This document shows positions 32,464 to 42,041 of a stretch of DNA of 64,000 nucleotides, piece after piece. The position numbers and the translations under genes are program-made. Below the pieces are notes generated by a model. That model did not search any database. It had not been told where the DNA came from and was given only the letters and a program-made list of their open reading frames with translations. The first letter of the stretch is position 1. Every line of letters starts with the position of its first letter. This stretch comes from RGIG3077 sp045541475 (lineage in GTDB: Bacteria; Bacillota; Clostridia; Oscillospirales; Ruminococcaceae), in assembly GCA_045541475.1 (NCBI GenBank), contig JAZQJI010000027.1, positions 1 to 64,000 of the forward strand, written 5' to 3'.

Positions 32464-35400
32464 CTAAAAGAAGCTAAGCTGACTGCTTTTCGGCAGATTG
32501 CCCAATGCACCCATACGCTCAAATTGTTCTATTGTAGTTTTTGTGGCACCGCTTTGCAGCTGAAATTCTTCAATAGACATGAATCCGCCTTTTTGTACGG
32601 TATCATAAATGTTTTGAGCAGCTATTGCACCAACACCACTCACTGCACCAAAGGGGATTCTGATTTTGCCATCTTCAATTACAAATTTATTAGCGTGAGA
32701 TTTGTAAAGATCAACCGGTAAAAATTCAAATCCGCGGCAAAGCATTTCGTTGACTAAATACATTGTATCAAGTGTATCAGTTTCCTTAGCAGAACGTTCG
32801 TTACCTTTTGCTATAAGTTCTTCAATCAAATCATGCACAGCTTTTTTGCCTGCTGCGGCAGTAGCTACATCAAAATCGCCGCCCTTTACAGTAAAAGTGG
32901 TAGCATAAAATTCAAGCGGGTGATATATTTTAAACCACGCAAGTTTTATTGCAGATATAACATAAGCGGTTGCGTGTGCTTTGGGGAACATATACTGTAT
33001 TTTTAAACAACTGTCGATATACCACTGCGGCACATTGTGTTTTTTCATTGTATCGATAATTTCGGGCGTGAAAAAGCTTTTTGCTTTACCCTTACGTGTT
33101 GCTTCGGTAATCTTAAAAGCAAGGCCGGGTTCTAAGCCCTTGTAAATAAGATAAGTCATGATAGAGTCACGAGTACCGATAACCTCACTAATTGTACAGG
33201 TACCGTTGTTTATTAAGTCTTGTGCGTTACCTGTCCAAACAGCAGTTCCGTGTGATAGTCCCGAAATTTGTAAAAGATCTGAAAATCTTTTAGGTTGTGC
33301 ATCTATAAGCATTTGTCTTGTAAAGCTTGTACCCATTTCAGGTATGCCAAGAGTGCCTGTTTTGCTGTATATTTCTTCTTCGGTAACACCTAAAGGTTCA
33401 GTTGATGTTGTCAATTTAATAACGTTAGGGTCTGTTGTTGGAACGTCAGCAATTTTAATACCCGTCATGTCTTCTAAGTGCTTGTAAATTGTTGGTACAT
33501 CATGACCGAGCTCGTCGAGTTTGAGCAAAGTATCGTGTAGAGAATGGAAATCGTAATGCGTTGTTATGATATCAGAATCTGCGTCTTCGGCAGGGTGCTG
33601 TACGGGTGTAAAATCGTATACCTCGTATTTTGAAGGAACAACAACCATGCCGCCCGGGTGCTGACCTGTTGTTCTTTTTACACCGCAAAAACCGAGAGCA
33701 AGTCTGCGACGCTCGCTTTCAGAAAGTTCCAGGTTAAACATTTCGGCATATTTTTTTGCAAATCCAAATGCAGTTTTGTCTTGGTAAGCAGAAACGGTCC
33801 CGGCTTTAAATACATTCTCTTTACCGAAAAGAGTTTCTGTATACTGATGCACCTTGCTTTGTACTTCGCCTGAGAAGTTAAGGTCAATATCAGGGCATTT
33901 ATCACCGTCAAAGCCCAAGAATGTCGCAAAGGGTATATCATGACCATCACGGTTGAGCTCGTTTGAACATTTGGGACATTTTTTAGGTGGCATGTCGTAT
34001 CCTGAACCGTACTGACCTGTATTGTCAAATTCTGAGTATTTACATTTAGGACAAACATAATGCGGCGGCAAAGGATTAACCTCGGATATGCCAGCCATTG
34101 AAGCTACAAATGAAGATCCTACCGAACCACGAGAACCAACAAGGTATCCGTTTTCTTCAGAATAAGCAACAAGCATTTGTGCAATTATGTAGAGTACTGC
34201 ATAACCATGCTTTATAATAGAATTTAACTCAGTATCAAGCCTATCTTCAACATTTTTTGGTAGTGGCTTACCATAAATGGATTCAGCTTTAGCGTGAGTA
34301 ATCTGACGAAGTTTTTCTTCGCTGCCTTCCATTTCAGGATTGTATGTGCCATCCGGGATAGGCTTAATGCCGTCCTCTATCATGTCAGCAATCATGTTGG
34401 TATTTTCAACTACAACTTCATAAGCTTTTTCTTTTCCCAAATAGTCAAACTCAGCTAGCATTTCATCAGTTGTACGATAATACAGCGGCGGCTGGTGTTG
34501 ACAATCTGAAAAGCCCTTTCCTGCTTGCATTACTGTTCGGTATATTGCATCATCAGGGTCAAGAAAATGTATATCACATGTTGCACAAACAGGTTTATTC
34601 AGCCTCGTTCCGAGATTAACAATCTTTTTGTTAAGTTTTTTTAGTTCTTCTTCGTTTTCAACCGATCCATTGCGAATCATAAACTCATTGTTCATGTGCG
34701 GCTGAATTTCAAGATAATCGTAAAGCTCACAGATTTTATCAATATCTTTTGCGGGCATTCCATTAAATACTGCCTGGAAAACTTCCCCGGCTTCGCAAGC
34801 AGCACCGATAATTAGACCTTCTTTATGTGCTAACAGAACGGATTTTGGTATGAGTGGACGCCGCCTTGTTTTGTTGTAATAATCCAAAAAACCGTATGAA
34901 ATTAACTTGTAAAGATTTTTTAAACCAACTTTATCTTTAACAAGTAAAACAATGTGATATGAATCAAGCTTTTTAACATCGATTTTTGTAGCTTTCGTAT
35001 TAAGTTCACCAACAGTTTTCAAACCGTTTTCTTTAATCAGTCGGTTTGTCATAGTTATAAAGATTTTCGCAAGAATCATCGCGTCGTCAACTGCTCTGTG
35101 ATGATTGAACGAGCCAAGCTTTAAGTGTTTTGCAACAGTATCAAGCTTATGTCTGGTAAGTTCCGGGTTTAGACTACGGCTCATAGCAACGGTATCGGCA
35201 GCAACATAGTTGTAATTGATGTTAAGACGCTTTAACGATTCGTTGATAAACGAAGTATCAAAGCTTGCATTATGCGCAACAAGCACGGGATTATCACCGC
35301 AAAATTCTAAAAACTGTTTTATTGCAGTTTCTTCGTATGGGGCATTAGCTACCATTTCGTTGGAAATTCCCGTTAATTCAGTAATCTTTGCAGGTATTGA

Positions 35401-36858
35401 TATTTTAGGATTGACAAGCGTACCAAAACTGTCAATAATCTGCATATCGCGGATTTTTACCGCACCTATTTCTGTAATCCTATCTTTATTAGGACTAAGT
35501 CCTGTTGTTTCAATATCAAAACAGATAATGTCATCTGTTATCGGTCTTTTATCGTATGTAATTGTTCCGTTAGGAGCAAAGAGTATTTTGAGTGAAGCTG
35601 TATCATCAACCAAATAACCCTCTGTTCCGTAAAGAATTTTCATTTCTTTTCCACTTTTTTTAATACCTTTTGCGGCTGAAGCTGCAGCAGGAAACGCTTG
35701 AACAACGCCGTGGTCTGTAATTGCAATTGCTCTATGCCCCCACAATGCTGCGCGTTCAATAAGTTCACCTGCGCTACATATTGCATCTTCAGCGGACATT
35801 GTTGTGTGTGCGTGAAGCTCAACACGTTTCTTTTCTGCCTTGTCCAATCTCGTAAAATCTTTTGTTACAAGGGCGGCACAATCGGGTTTTATGCAGTAGT
35901 CTTTAATATAATTATCCCATTCGCATCTTCCGGCAATAACTATATATTTGCCTTCTTTAAGCCTTTCAGTATAAAGAGAACAGGTATCCGAATCGATTCT
36001 GACGAAGTCTGATACAGCACATGATGCCGTATAATCTGTTATATAGAATTTAAATCTTTTATTTGCACCGTCCTGAGTTTCTTTCCAATCATCTTTGGCT
36101 CTGTCGAATATTTCAGCGCAAACAGTAACTCTTCCGCCTTTTTTTATTGCCTCACAAAGTGGTATCGGGCACTCTCTGAAAAGTGGAGACTTTGAGTTTT
36201 TGCGGTTTTTTAACACAATAGGATCACTAAAAGCAAAAGGTAAAGTTACACCGTTTGCAAACACAGGCACATCATTATCAGTAACGGCGGCAGGTGCATC
36301 AAATTTTTTCTGTTCCGGTTCAATGTACTTTGGCAGAGTGTCTTGTACTTCCTGCTGTCGCTGTATGTGTTCATCTTCGTTATATTCAAGATTTCCCGAA
36401 AGGGTAACCTCGTAATCAGCAGAAAATTCCTCATATATCAAGTCGTGCATTTGCCTGCATACATCGGAATCTACAAGTAATTTCCCGCCATGTTTTACAA
36501 TGATTTTTAAAGATTTATCGCTAATCTCACATTCTGAATCGTCAAGATATCCGTTTACGACCGCACATCTTCCTTTAAGTTTAGATATTAACGTTGGATA
36601 ATACTCGCTTTTGAGCATCTTGGGCGTATATTTACAAACAACAGATACTTTTTGTGCATTTAGTGCTTTTGCACATTCGTTTTCGAATATAGTGATGCCT
36701 TCGTAGGAAATTAGTTCTGATAATTTTAAATCAAGCTTTATGTATTTATAATCCTGTGTATGTGCAATTTTAAGTACCTCAGCACTAAGCATATTTTGAG
36801 GTACTGAGCTTAAGAAATCATTATTATTTTTGAAAAGCTCGCTAATGGTAACAGTCAT
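32464..36858 (-). CDS. polC: DNA polymerase III alpha subunit, Gram-positive PolC type
   Basis: 1464 aa. Main replicative polymerase of low-GC Gram-positives. Order: N-terminal domain (about 1-215); OB domain (about 225-320); first part of the PHP domain ('RVELHAHTTMSAEDAICSAG', about 348); inserted DnaQ-type 3'-5' exonuclease ('IICFDIETTGLSPNKDRITE', about 446-610); second PHP part; Zn-binding 'CPKC...KKCPKC' (about 936-965); polymerase palm with 'CPDIDLNFSGE' (about 991); and fingers/tau-binding C-terminus. Last gene of the conserved series rseP-ispG-polC; 11 bp after ispG. Confidence 0.98.
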   Translation of the reverse strand: MTVTISELFKNNNDFLSSVPQNMLSAEVLKIAHTQDYKYIKLDLKLSELISYEGITIFENECAKALNAQKVSVVCKYTPKMLKSEYYPTLISKLKGRCAVVNGYLDDSECEISDKSLKIIVKHGGKLLVDSDVCRQMHDLIYEEFSADYEVTLSGNLEYNEDEHIQRQQEVQDTLPKYIEPEQKKFDAPAAVTDNDVPVFANGVTLPFAFSDPIVLKNRKNSKSPLFRECPIPLCEAIKKGGRVTVCAEIFDRAKDDWKETQDGANKRFKFYITDYTASCAVSDFVRIDSDTCSLYTERLKEGKYIVIAGRCEWDNYIKDYCIKPDCAALVTKDFTRLDKAEKKRVELHAHTTMSAEDAICSAGELIERAALWGHRAIAITDHGVVQAFPAAASAAKGIKKSGKEMKILYGTEGYLVDDTASLKILFAPNGTITYDKRPITDDIICFDIETTGLSPNKDRITEIGAVKIRDMQIIDSFGTLVNPKISIPAKITELTGISNEMVANAPYEETAIKQFLEFCGDNPVLVAHNASFDTSFINESLKRLNINYNYVAADTVAMSRSLNPELTRHKLDTVAKHLKLGSFNHHRAVDDAMILAKIFITMTNRLIKENGLKTVGELNTKATKIDVKKLDSYHIVLLVKDKVGLKNLYKLISYGFLDYYNKTRRRPLIPKSVLLAHKEGLIIGAACEAGEVFQAVFNGMPAKDIDKICELYDYLEIQPHMNNEFMIRNGSVENEEELKKLNKKIVNLGTRLNKPVCATCDIHFLDPDDAIYRTVMQAGKGFSDCQHQPPLYYRTTDEMLAEFDYLGKEKAYEVVVENTNMIADMIEDGIKPIPDGTYNPEMEGSEEKLRQITHAKAESIYGKPLPKNVEDRLDTELNSIIKHGYAVLYIIAQMLVAYSEENGYLVGSRGSVGSSFVASMAGISEVNPLPPHYVCPKCKYSEFDNTGQYGSGYDMPPKKCPKCSNELNRDGHDIPFATFLGFDGDKCPDIDLNFSGEVQSKVHQYTETLFGKENVFKAGTVSAYQDKTAFGFAKKYAEMFNLELSESERRRLALGFCGVKRTTGQHPGGMVVVPSKYEVYDFTPVQHPAEDADSDIITTHYDFHSLHDTLLKLDELGHDVPTIYKHLEDMTGIKIADVPTTDPNVIKLTTSTEPLGVTEEEIYSKTGTLGIPEMGTSFTRQMLIDAQPKRFSDLLQISGLSHGTAVWTGNAQDLINNGTCTISEVIGTRDSIMTYLIYKGLEPGLAFKITEATRKGKAKSFFTPEIIDTMKKHNVPQWYIDSCLKIQYMFPKAHATAYVISAIKLAWFKIYHPLEFYATTFTVKGGDFDVATAAAGKKAVHDLIEELIAKGNERSAKETDTLDTMYLVNEMLCRGFEFLPVDLYKSHANKFVIEDGKIRIPFGAVSGVGAIAAQNIYDTVQKGGFMSIEEFQLQSGATKTTIEQFERMGALGNLPKSSQLSFF

Positions 36859-36869
36859 TTTAAGTTTCC

Positions 36870-37907
36870 TTACATTTTTTCAATTTCTTTTAAAAGTTCA
36901 TGTATAATTTCGTCTTCGCTGATTTTTCTTACAATTTCGCCATGTTTGAATAGTACGGCGCAGCCGTCGCCGCCTGCAATTCCAATGTCAGCTTCTTTGC
37001 CTTCGCCAATTCCATTAACTACACAGCCCATTACAGCTATTTTTATGTTTTTATTTAAGTCTTTAACAGCGTTTTCGATTTCGTTGGCATATCTTTCAAT
37101 GTCAATTCTGGTTCTTCCGCAGGTTGGGCAGGAGATAACCTCGCATCCTTGAGTTTTACCAAGTGCCTTTAAAATATCTTTGGCTGCATATATTTCTTTT
37201 ACTGGATTTGCCGTCAAAGAAACTCGTATGGTTTCACCAATTCCGTCTGAAAGTAACGATCCTATACCGATTGCAGATTTAATAATTCCCATGCGTTCAG
37301 TGCCGGCTTCAGTTACACCTAAATGCAAAGGATAGGATGTATTTTCGGCCATAAGTCTGTAAGCGGCAATCATAGTGTTTACGTTGGAAGCCTTTATTGA
37401 AACAACGATATCATCAAAATCAAATCTGTTGAGTATTTCAATATGTTTCATGGCGCTTTCTACAAGTGCCTGTGGAGTTGGTTTCCCATACTTTGCAAGC
37501 AAATCTTTTTCAAGCGAACCACCGTTAACGCCTATTCTGATAGGGATGTTTTTCTGCCTGCAAATGTCTGCAACAGCTTTAACGCGGTCATCATCTCCTA
37601 TATTTCCGGGATTGATACGAATTTTGTCAATCCCTGCGTTTGCAGCTTCAATTGCAAGTTTGTAATCAAAATGAATATCCGCTACAAGAGGTATATTAAC
37701 TTTTTCCTTGATTGCAGCAATAAGCTTTACCGCTTCCATATCCGGTATAGCAGCTCTGACGATTTCGCAGCCCGCTTGTTCTAACTCAATTGCTTGATTT
37801 ACACTCTTTTCTATATCATATGAAGGTGTAGAAAGCATGGATTGAATGTATATGTGATTTCCGTCTAAAACACAATTACCAACTTTAACAGGCTTTAAAT
37901 TTCTCAT
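36870..37907 (-). CDS. ispG: 4-hydroxy-3-methylbut-2-en-1-yl diphosphate synthase
   Basis: 345 aa from the ATG at 37907 (RBS AAAGGA); the longer frame overlaps rseP. [4Fe-4S] enzyme making HMBPP in the MEP isoprenoid pathway. TIM-barrel part with 'PLVADIHFDYKLAIEAANAG' and 'KIRINPGNIG'; iron-sulfur ligands in 'ISCPTCGRTRIDIE' and 'VMGCVVNGIGEG' near the C-terminus. Short, two-domain bacterial form. It works with dxr two genes upstream. Confidence 0.97.
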   Translation of the reverse strand: MRNLKPVKVGNCVLDGNHIYIQSMLSTPSYDIEKSVNQAIELEQAGCEIVRAAIPDMEAVKLIAAIKEKVNIPLVADIHFDYKLAIEAANAGIDKIRINPGNIGDDDRVKAVADICRQKNIPIRIGVNGGSLEKDLLAKYGKPTPQALVESAMKHIEILNRFDFDDIVVSIKASNVNTMIAAYRLMAENTSYPLHLGVTEAGTERMGIIKSAIGIGSLLSDGIGETIRVSLTANPVKEIYAAKDILKALGKTQGCEVISCPTCGRTRIDIERYANEIENAVKDLNKNIKIAVMGCVVNGIGEGKEADIGIAGGDGCAVLFKHGEIVRKISEDEIIHELLKEIEKM

Positions 37908-37920
37908 ATCATAATCCTTT

Positions 37921-39165
37921 CTATTTCGAAAATAGCTTTGAAATATCACTAAATGTTACTACAAGTGTAAGAAGTATAAGCAGAGCGAAACCAACAAAGT
38001 GGACAATGCCTTCAGCTTCGGGAGGTATCGGCTTTTTACGGATAGCTTCTAAGATTACAAATACAATTCTTCCTCCGTCGAGTGCAGGGAGTGGTAATAG
38101 ATTGAACACGCCAACATTTATTGTAATAACTATTATGATAACAAGCAAATCATATAATCCACTTTCGGTAGCATCACCGATTACATCAATAACTCCGATA
38201 GGGCCGCTCATGTCTTTTATGCCATACTTGCCTCTGAGCAAGTCGATAAAAGTCATAACAATTAATCTGGAATACGTTACTGTTTTTTTCAGAGAATATC
38301 CAAGAACACCAAAAAAAGTGTTTTCTTCCGTATTGATATAAAAATCAAAGGTGCTTTCCGCTTTTAAAAACTTAGCAAGTTCAGCATCTGTATAGCTTTG
38401 TTGTTCTTCAGCGGTGGCAATTTTTTTCAGTGCAATATATTCTTTTTGTTCGTCGGTAATGCTTTCCAAATCTTCAACGATTACGTGATCAAACTGCAAA
38501 AGCTGTTCTTCTGTATAATCATCGGGATTGGTTATAATTGTTTGATTTCCATTTTCATCGGTTTGTGCGTAAAAATAATAGTAGTAATAATAGTAATAAT
38601 AGAATTTGACATCATTAAGCTTAACCTTTTCATCATTACGCTTAACGGTTAAATCAAAAGTATCATCAGTGGTATTTAAAAGCTTGTAAGATATATCGGT
38701 TTCGGTAAAAACGGGCATATTATCAATCTTAACGATTTCATCACCTTCTTGAAGTCCACACTGCGCACTTGACGAATTTATTCTGAAACCACCTACAACA
38801 CTAGTGCAAATCTCTTTATCCATGCAACAAACAGCAATTATCAAGGCAAAGCCGAGAATAATGTTCATGGTTGCACCTGCTACAAGAACAAGAAAACGCT
38901 GCCAAGGTTTTTTGTTGGTAAATGCGCGTTCGTTATCATTGGTCGCATCTTCGCCTTCCATCGAGCAGTATCCACCAATAGGAAATACTCTTAATGAATA
39001 TTTTGTTTCACCAATTTGGCGACTGAATATGCACGGACCCATGCCAATTGCAAACTCATTAACTTTAATTTTGCACATTTTAGCAACAATAAAATGTCCA
39101 AATTCATGTATTGCAGTAATTACGCCAAATACAATAAGAGCTATCAGAATTGTCTTTATATTCAT
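37921..39165 (-). CDS. rseP: Site-2 intramembrane zinc metalloprotease (RseP/RasP, M50)
   Basis: 414 aa from the ATG at 39165 (RBS AAAGGAC). Cleaves membrane-embedded anti-sigma factors and signal-peptide remnants. Zinc motif 'ITAIHEFGHFIVAKM' in the first membrane helix, 'GGYCSMEGEDATND', a PDZ domain ('AQCGLQEGDEIVKIDNMPVF', about 125-185), and the second metal motif 'NLLPLPALDGGRIVFVI' (about 345). Between the PDZ domain and the later membrane helices lies an unusual insert of about 90 residues that starts with nine consecutive Tyr (189-197) and continues as an acidic, Gln/Glu-rich stretch. Confidence 0.95.
   Translation of the reverse strand: MNIKTILIALIVFGVITAIHEFGHFIVAKMCKIKVNEFAIGMGPCIFSRQIGETKYSLRVFPIGGYCSMEGEDATNDNERAFTNKKPWQRFLVLVAGATMNIILGFALIIAVCCMDKEICTSVVGGFRINSSSAQCGLQEGDEIVKIDNMPVFTETDISYKLLNTTDDTFDLTVKRNDEKVKLNDVKFYYYYYYYYYFYAQTDENGNQTIITNPDDYTEEQLLQFDHVIVEDLESITDEQKEYIALKKIATAEEQQSYTDAELAKFLKAESTFDFYINTEENTFFGVLGYSLKKTVTYSRLIVMTFIDLLRGKYGIKDMSGPIGVIDVIGDATESGLYDLLVIIIVITINVGVFNLLPLPALDGGRIVFVILEAIRKKPIPPEAEGIVHFVGFALLILLTLVVTFSDISKLFSK
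38575..38601 (-). repeat. TAT/TAC trinucleotide tract encoding nine tyrosines in rseP
   Basis: Nine consecutive Tyr codons (mixed TAT and TAC), followed by Phe-Tyr. Length changes by whole codons would keep the reading frame. Tyr homopolymers are rare in bacterial proteins. Confidence 0.9.
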
Positions 39166-39229
39166 CTGTTGTCCTTTCAAATGTTGTTATTTTATATATA
39201 TATTTATGTTTTATGCTGCAAAAGAATTA

Positions 39230-40369
39230 TTATGCAGTTTCTTTGGCAAATAAGCGTGCCATGCTTTCTGCAGATTTAATTTCTTCGTAGCTGTCTGCTT
39301 TCATAAATTCAAACTTTTCAAGAGCAAGCTTACTGAGTTCACCGATTCGCAAAAAGCTGATTTTTCCGTTTAAGAACATTGCAACGGCTTCTTCGTTGAC
39401 AGCGTTTACTATGCAGGGGTAAGCACCGCCTAATTCTATTGCTTTAATGCATGAAGAAAGACAATCAAATGTTTCAAAATCGGGCTTTTCAAAAGTAAGT
39501 GTACCATAGTCAGTAAGGCTGAGTTTCTTTACTGAGCACGGTTTCCTTTCGGGATAAGTTAGTGCGTATTGAATAGGAATTTTCATATCGGGTACGCCAA
39601 GTTGCGCAATAACTGAATTATCTGCAAATTCAACAGCTGAATGTACCACACTTTGTCTGTGCACGACTATCTCTATTTGCGAGGGTCGCAAATCAAACAA
39701 CCATTTTGCTTCAATAAATTCAAGACCTTTATTCATAAGCGTTGCCGAATCAATTGTAATTTTATTGCCCATGCTCCAATTTGGGTGGTTAAGAGCTTGT
39801 TCTACTGTAACATTAGTAAGCTGAGATTTTGTTTTGTTGAAAAATGGTCCACCTGAAGCTGTCAAAATAATCTTAGATACAGCATTGTCTTGATTGCCTT
39901 GTAAGCATTGGAATACTGCAGAATGTTCACTGTCAACAGGGTATATTTTTACATTATTCTTTTTAGCGTTATTTATGACGAGTTCGCCGCCCGCAACAAG
40001 TGTTTCTTTGTTTGCAAGAGCGATATCTATTTTGTTGTCAATGGCAACAAGTGTTGGCAAAAGACCGATCATACCAACGAGTGAATTGACCATTGTGTCG
40101 CAGTTTTGCATTGCAGCTATTTCACAAAGCCCGTCAATTCCGCATATAACTTTGCAATTTAAATCAGCAAGGCTGCATTTTAATTGGTTATATTTTTTTT
40201 CGTCGCCTATGCATACTATTTCAGGCAGAAACTCTCTGGCTTGTCTTTCCAAAAGTTGTGTGTTTGTGTTGGCGGCAAGGGCTTTTACAATATACCCGTT
40301 ATCTCTTGCAATGTCAAGAGTTTGTGTGCCGATTGAACCTGTAGATCCAAGAACAGTTATCTTTTTCAT
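39230..40369 (-). CDS. dxr: 1-deoxy-D-xylulose 5-phosphate reductoisomerase
   Basis: 379 aa from the ATG at 40369 (AAGGA upstream); the longer open frame to 40438 has no RBS and runs through an intergenic hairpin. First committed step of the MEP pathway, NADPH-dependent. 'ITVLGSTGSIGTQTLDIA' nucleotide-binding motif, 'LANKETLVAGGEL', substrate/metal site 'PVDSEHSAVFQCLQG', 'ILTASGGPFF' and 'GNKITIDSATLMNKGLEFIE' are all present. Confidence 0.97.
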   Translation of the reverse strand: MKKITVLGSTGSIGTQTLDIARDNGYIVKALAANTNTQLLERQAREFLPEIVCIGDEKKYNQLKCSLADLNCKVICGIDGLCEIAAMQNCDTMVNSLVGMIGLLPTLVAIDNKIDIALANKETLVAGGELVINNAKKNNVKIYPVDSEHSAVFQCLQGNQDNAVSKIILTASGGPFFNKTKSQLTNVTVEQALNHPNWSMGNKITIDSATLMNKGLEFIEAKWLFDLRPSQIEIVVHRQSVVHSAVEFADNSVIAQLGVPDMKIPIQYALTYPERKPCSVKKLSLTDYGTLTFEKPDFETFDCLSSCIKAIELGGAYPCIVNAVNEEAVAMFLNGKISFLRIGELSKLALEKFEFMKADSYEEIKSAESMARLFAKETA

Positions 40370-40398
40370 AAATTTAAATATCCTTAAAATTGAACAGC

Positions 40399-40428
40399 GG
40401 CAGCCGAAAATAATATTAATCGGCTGCC
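40399..40428 (-). other. Intercistronic hairpin between cdsA and dxr
   Basis: GGCAGCCG / CGGCTGCC, a GC-rich 8-bp stem with a 14-nt loop in otherwise AT-rich DNA. No immediate T-run follows on the minus strand. It may partly terminate or protect the mRNA in the cdsA-dxr gap. Confidence 0.45.
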
Positions 40429-40434
40429 TAAATA

Positions 40435-41265
40435 TCATGTGAAAATATTGAATAAATGCAGTGCGAAATATGTAAATGGTACAACGAACATTACACTGTC
40501 AAAACGGTCAACCATTCCACCATGACCGGGGAAGAGCTTTCCGTAATCTTTAATTCCGCATTGCCTTTTAATTATTGATGCTGATAAGTCGCCTAAAAGT
40601 CCAACGAAAGCACAGCACATACCCAAAACGAAAGAAACGATATAATTAACTTCAATATCAATCCCGTTAGATGCACAGATGTTTGCGTAAACAAGATTAA
40701 ATACAACCACGAATACACCGTTAGTGAGCATTCCGCCGATAAAGCCTTCAACAGTCTTTTTTGGACTTACTTTTGGGCAAAGCTTGTGCTTGCCAAGAAA
40801 TGTTCCTGCAAAATATGCACCGGAATCTGCAATCCATGAAAGACAGAGCGCAAGCGTCAGATATATAATACCATGCTTTGCATGAAGCTTTGTCATGTTG
40901 ACAAAGCAGTAAATAGAACCGCAAGTAAGGATGGTGATACATATTGTGAAAAACACTTTTTCGTAACTGATTTTTTCGTGTTGATTGATTAATAACACAA
41001 ACATCCATAAAAGATAAAGTGCAAATAAAAAGGGGAGAGCTACGCTTAAATACTTAAACATGAACAATGGGAATACAGCACTAAAAATAAGTGATGAAAT
41101 AGAAACTGGTTTATTTTCAGTACATCCTGTCGCTCTTAAAAGTTCAAAAACAATCATAGAACAAATTGCGCCTGCTGCAATGTTGAATATAATTGTTTTG
41201 TAAAACATTAACATAACTATTGCAATCGGTATTGCTACCAATGCAGTAACTATTCTTTTTGCCAT
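40435..41265 (-). CDS. cdsA: Phosphatidate cytidylyltransferase
   Basis: 276 aa; RBS CGGAGA. Integral membrane enzyme that makes CDP-diacylglycerol from phosphatidic acid and CTP. About eight hydrophobic segments; the family signature near the C-terminus 'SASIIKRQCGIKDYGKLFPG' followed by 'HGGMVDRFDS' is complete, including the metal-binding Asp residues. 'SWIADSGAYFAGTFLGKHKL' and 'SPKKTVEGFIGG' are also canonical. Between uppS and dxr as in most Firmicutes. Confidence 0.97.
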   Translation of the reverse strand: MAKRIVTALVAIPIAIVMLMFYKTIIFNIAAGAICSMIVFELLRATGCTENKPVSISSLIFSAVFPLFMFKYLSVALPFLFALYLLWMFVLLINQHEKISYEKVFFTICITILTCGSIYCFVNMTKLHAKHGIIYLTLALCLSWIADSGAYFAGTFLGKHKLCPKVSPKKTVEGFIGGMLTNGVFVVVFNLVYANICASNGIDIEVNYIVSFVLGMCCAFVGLLGDLSASIIKRQCGIKDYGKLFPGHGGMVDRFDSVMFVVPFTYFALHLFNIFT

Positions 41266-41294
41266 GAAAAATCTCCGTTTCAGCCGTAATTAAT

Positions 41295-42035
41295 TCAAAC
41301 ACCGCCGAAGCGACGTTTTCTGTTGGAAAACTCAATAATGGCCTTGTCAAGATCCTTAGGAGAAAAATCCGGCCATAAGATATCGGTATAGTAGAATTCA
41401 GCATACGCGCTTTGCCAAAGCAAAAAGTTGGAAATACGCATTTCACCGCTTGGTCTTATCATAAGATCAACATCAGGTGCAACAGCAGTATAAAGCTGAT
41501 TGTTGACAGCATTTTCGTCAATATCATCAACAGAAATTTCGCCGTCTTTAACTTTTTGGGCCAGAACCTTGCTTGCGTGAACAATCTCATCCCTGCCGCC
41601 GTAGTTAACAGCAAGAAGCATTGTCATTTTATCGCAGTGCGCAGTACGTTTTTCAAAATCAGCCATACTTTCTCTGATATCATCAGCAAAAATGCTGGTG
41701 TCGCCAATAAAAACAGCGCGACACTCTTCGGCAAGAAAATTCTCAAGATCTTTAAGATAATCCCTGAAAAGATTCATAATAGCGTCGACTTCTTCCTGCG
41801 GCCTTTTCCAATTTTCAGTAGAAAAAGCATAAAAGCTGACGTATTCAATACCGATACTTTTACAGTATCTCAAAATTTTACGGAAGGTTTTAGCACCTTC
41901 AACATGACCGAATTTTCGTGGTAAACCACGCTTTTTTGCCCATCTGCCATTACCATCCATGATAAAAGCAATATGCTTAGGCATTTTACTTTTATCAAGC
42001 GGCATTTGATTGTTATTTTTAGAAATAAGTGCCAT
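41295..42035 (-). CDS. uppS: Undecaprenyl diphosphate synthase
   Basis: 246 aa. cis-Prenyltransferase that makes the C55 lipid carrier for peptidoglycan and teichoic acid. 'IAFIMDGNGRWAKKRGLPR' (catalytic Asp), 'GHVEGAKTFRKILRYC', 'SFYAFSTENWKRP', 'DLMIRPSGEMRISNFLLWQ' followed by 'AYAEFYYTDILWPDF' are complete. No good Shine-Dalgarno precedes the ATG, which is 6 bp after frr, so coupled translation is likely. The N-terminal ten residues are an extension of unknown importance. Confidence 0.97.
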   Translation of the reverse strand: MALISKNNNQMPLDKSKMPKHIAFIMDGNGRWAKKRGLPRKFGHVEGAKTFRKILRYCKSIGIEYVSFYAFSTENWKRPQEEVDAIMNLFRDYLKDLENFLAEECRAVFIGDTSIFADDIRESMADFEKRTAHCDKMTMLLAVNYGGRDEIVHASKVLAQKVKDGEISVDDIDENAVNNQLYTAVAPDVDLMIRPSGEMRISNFLLWQSAYAEFYYTDILWPDFSPKDLDKAIIEFSNRKRRFGGV

Positions 42036-42041
42036 GATAAA

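Noticed and set aside
38575..38601. Trinucleotide tract as a possible CRISPR or regulatory repeat
   Set aside because: It is an in-frame Tyr codon run inside rseP; no spacers or repeat units of CRISPR type exist anywhere in the window.
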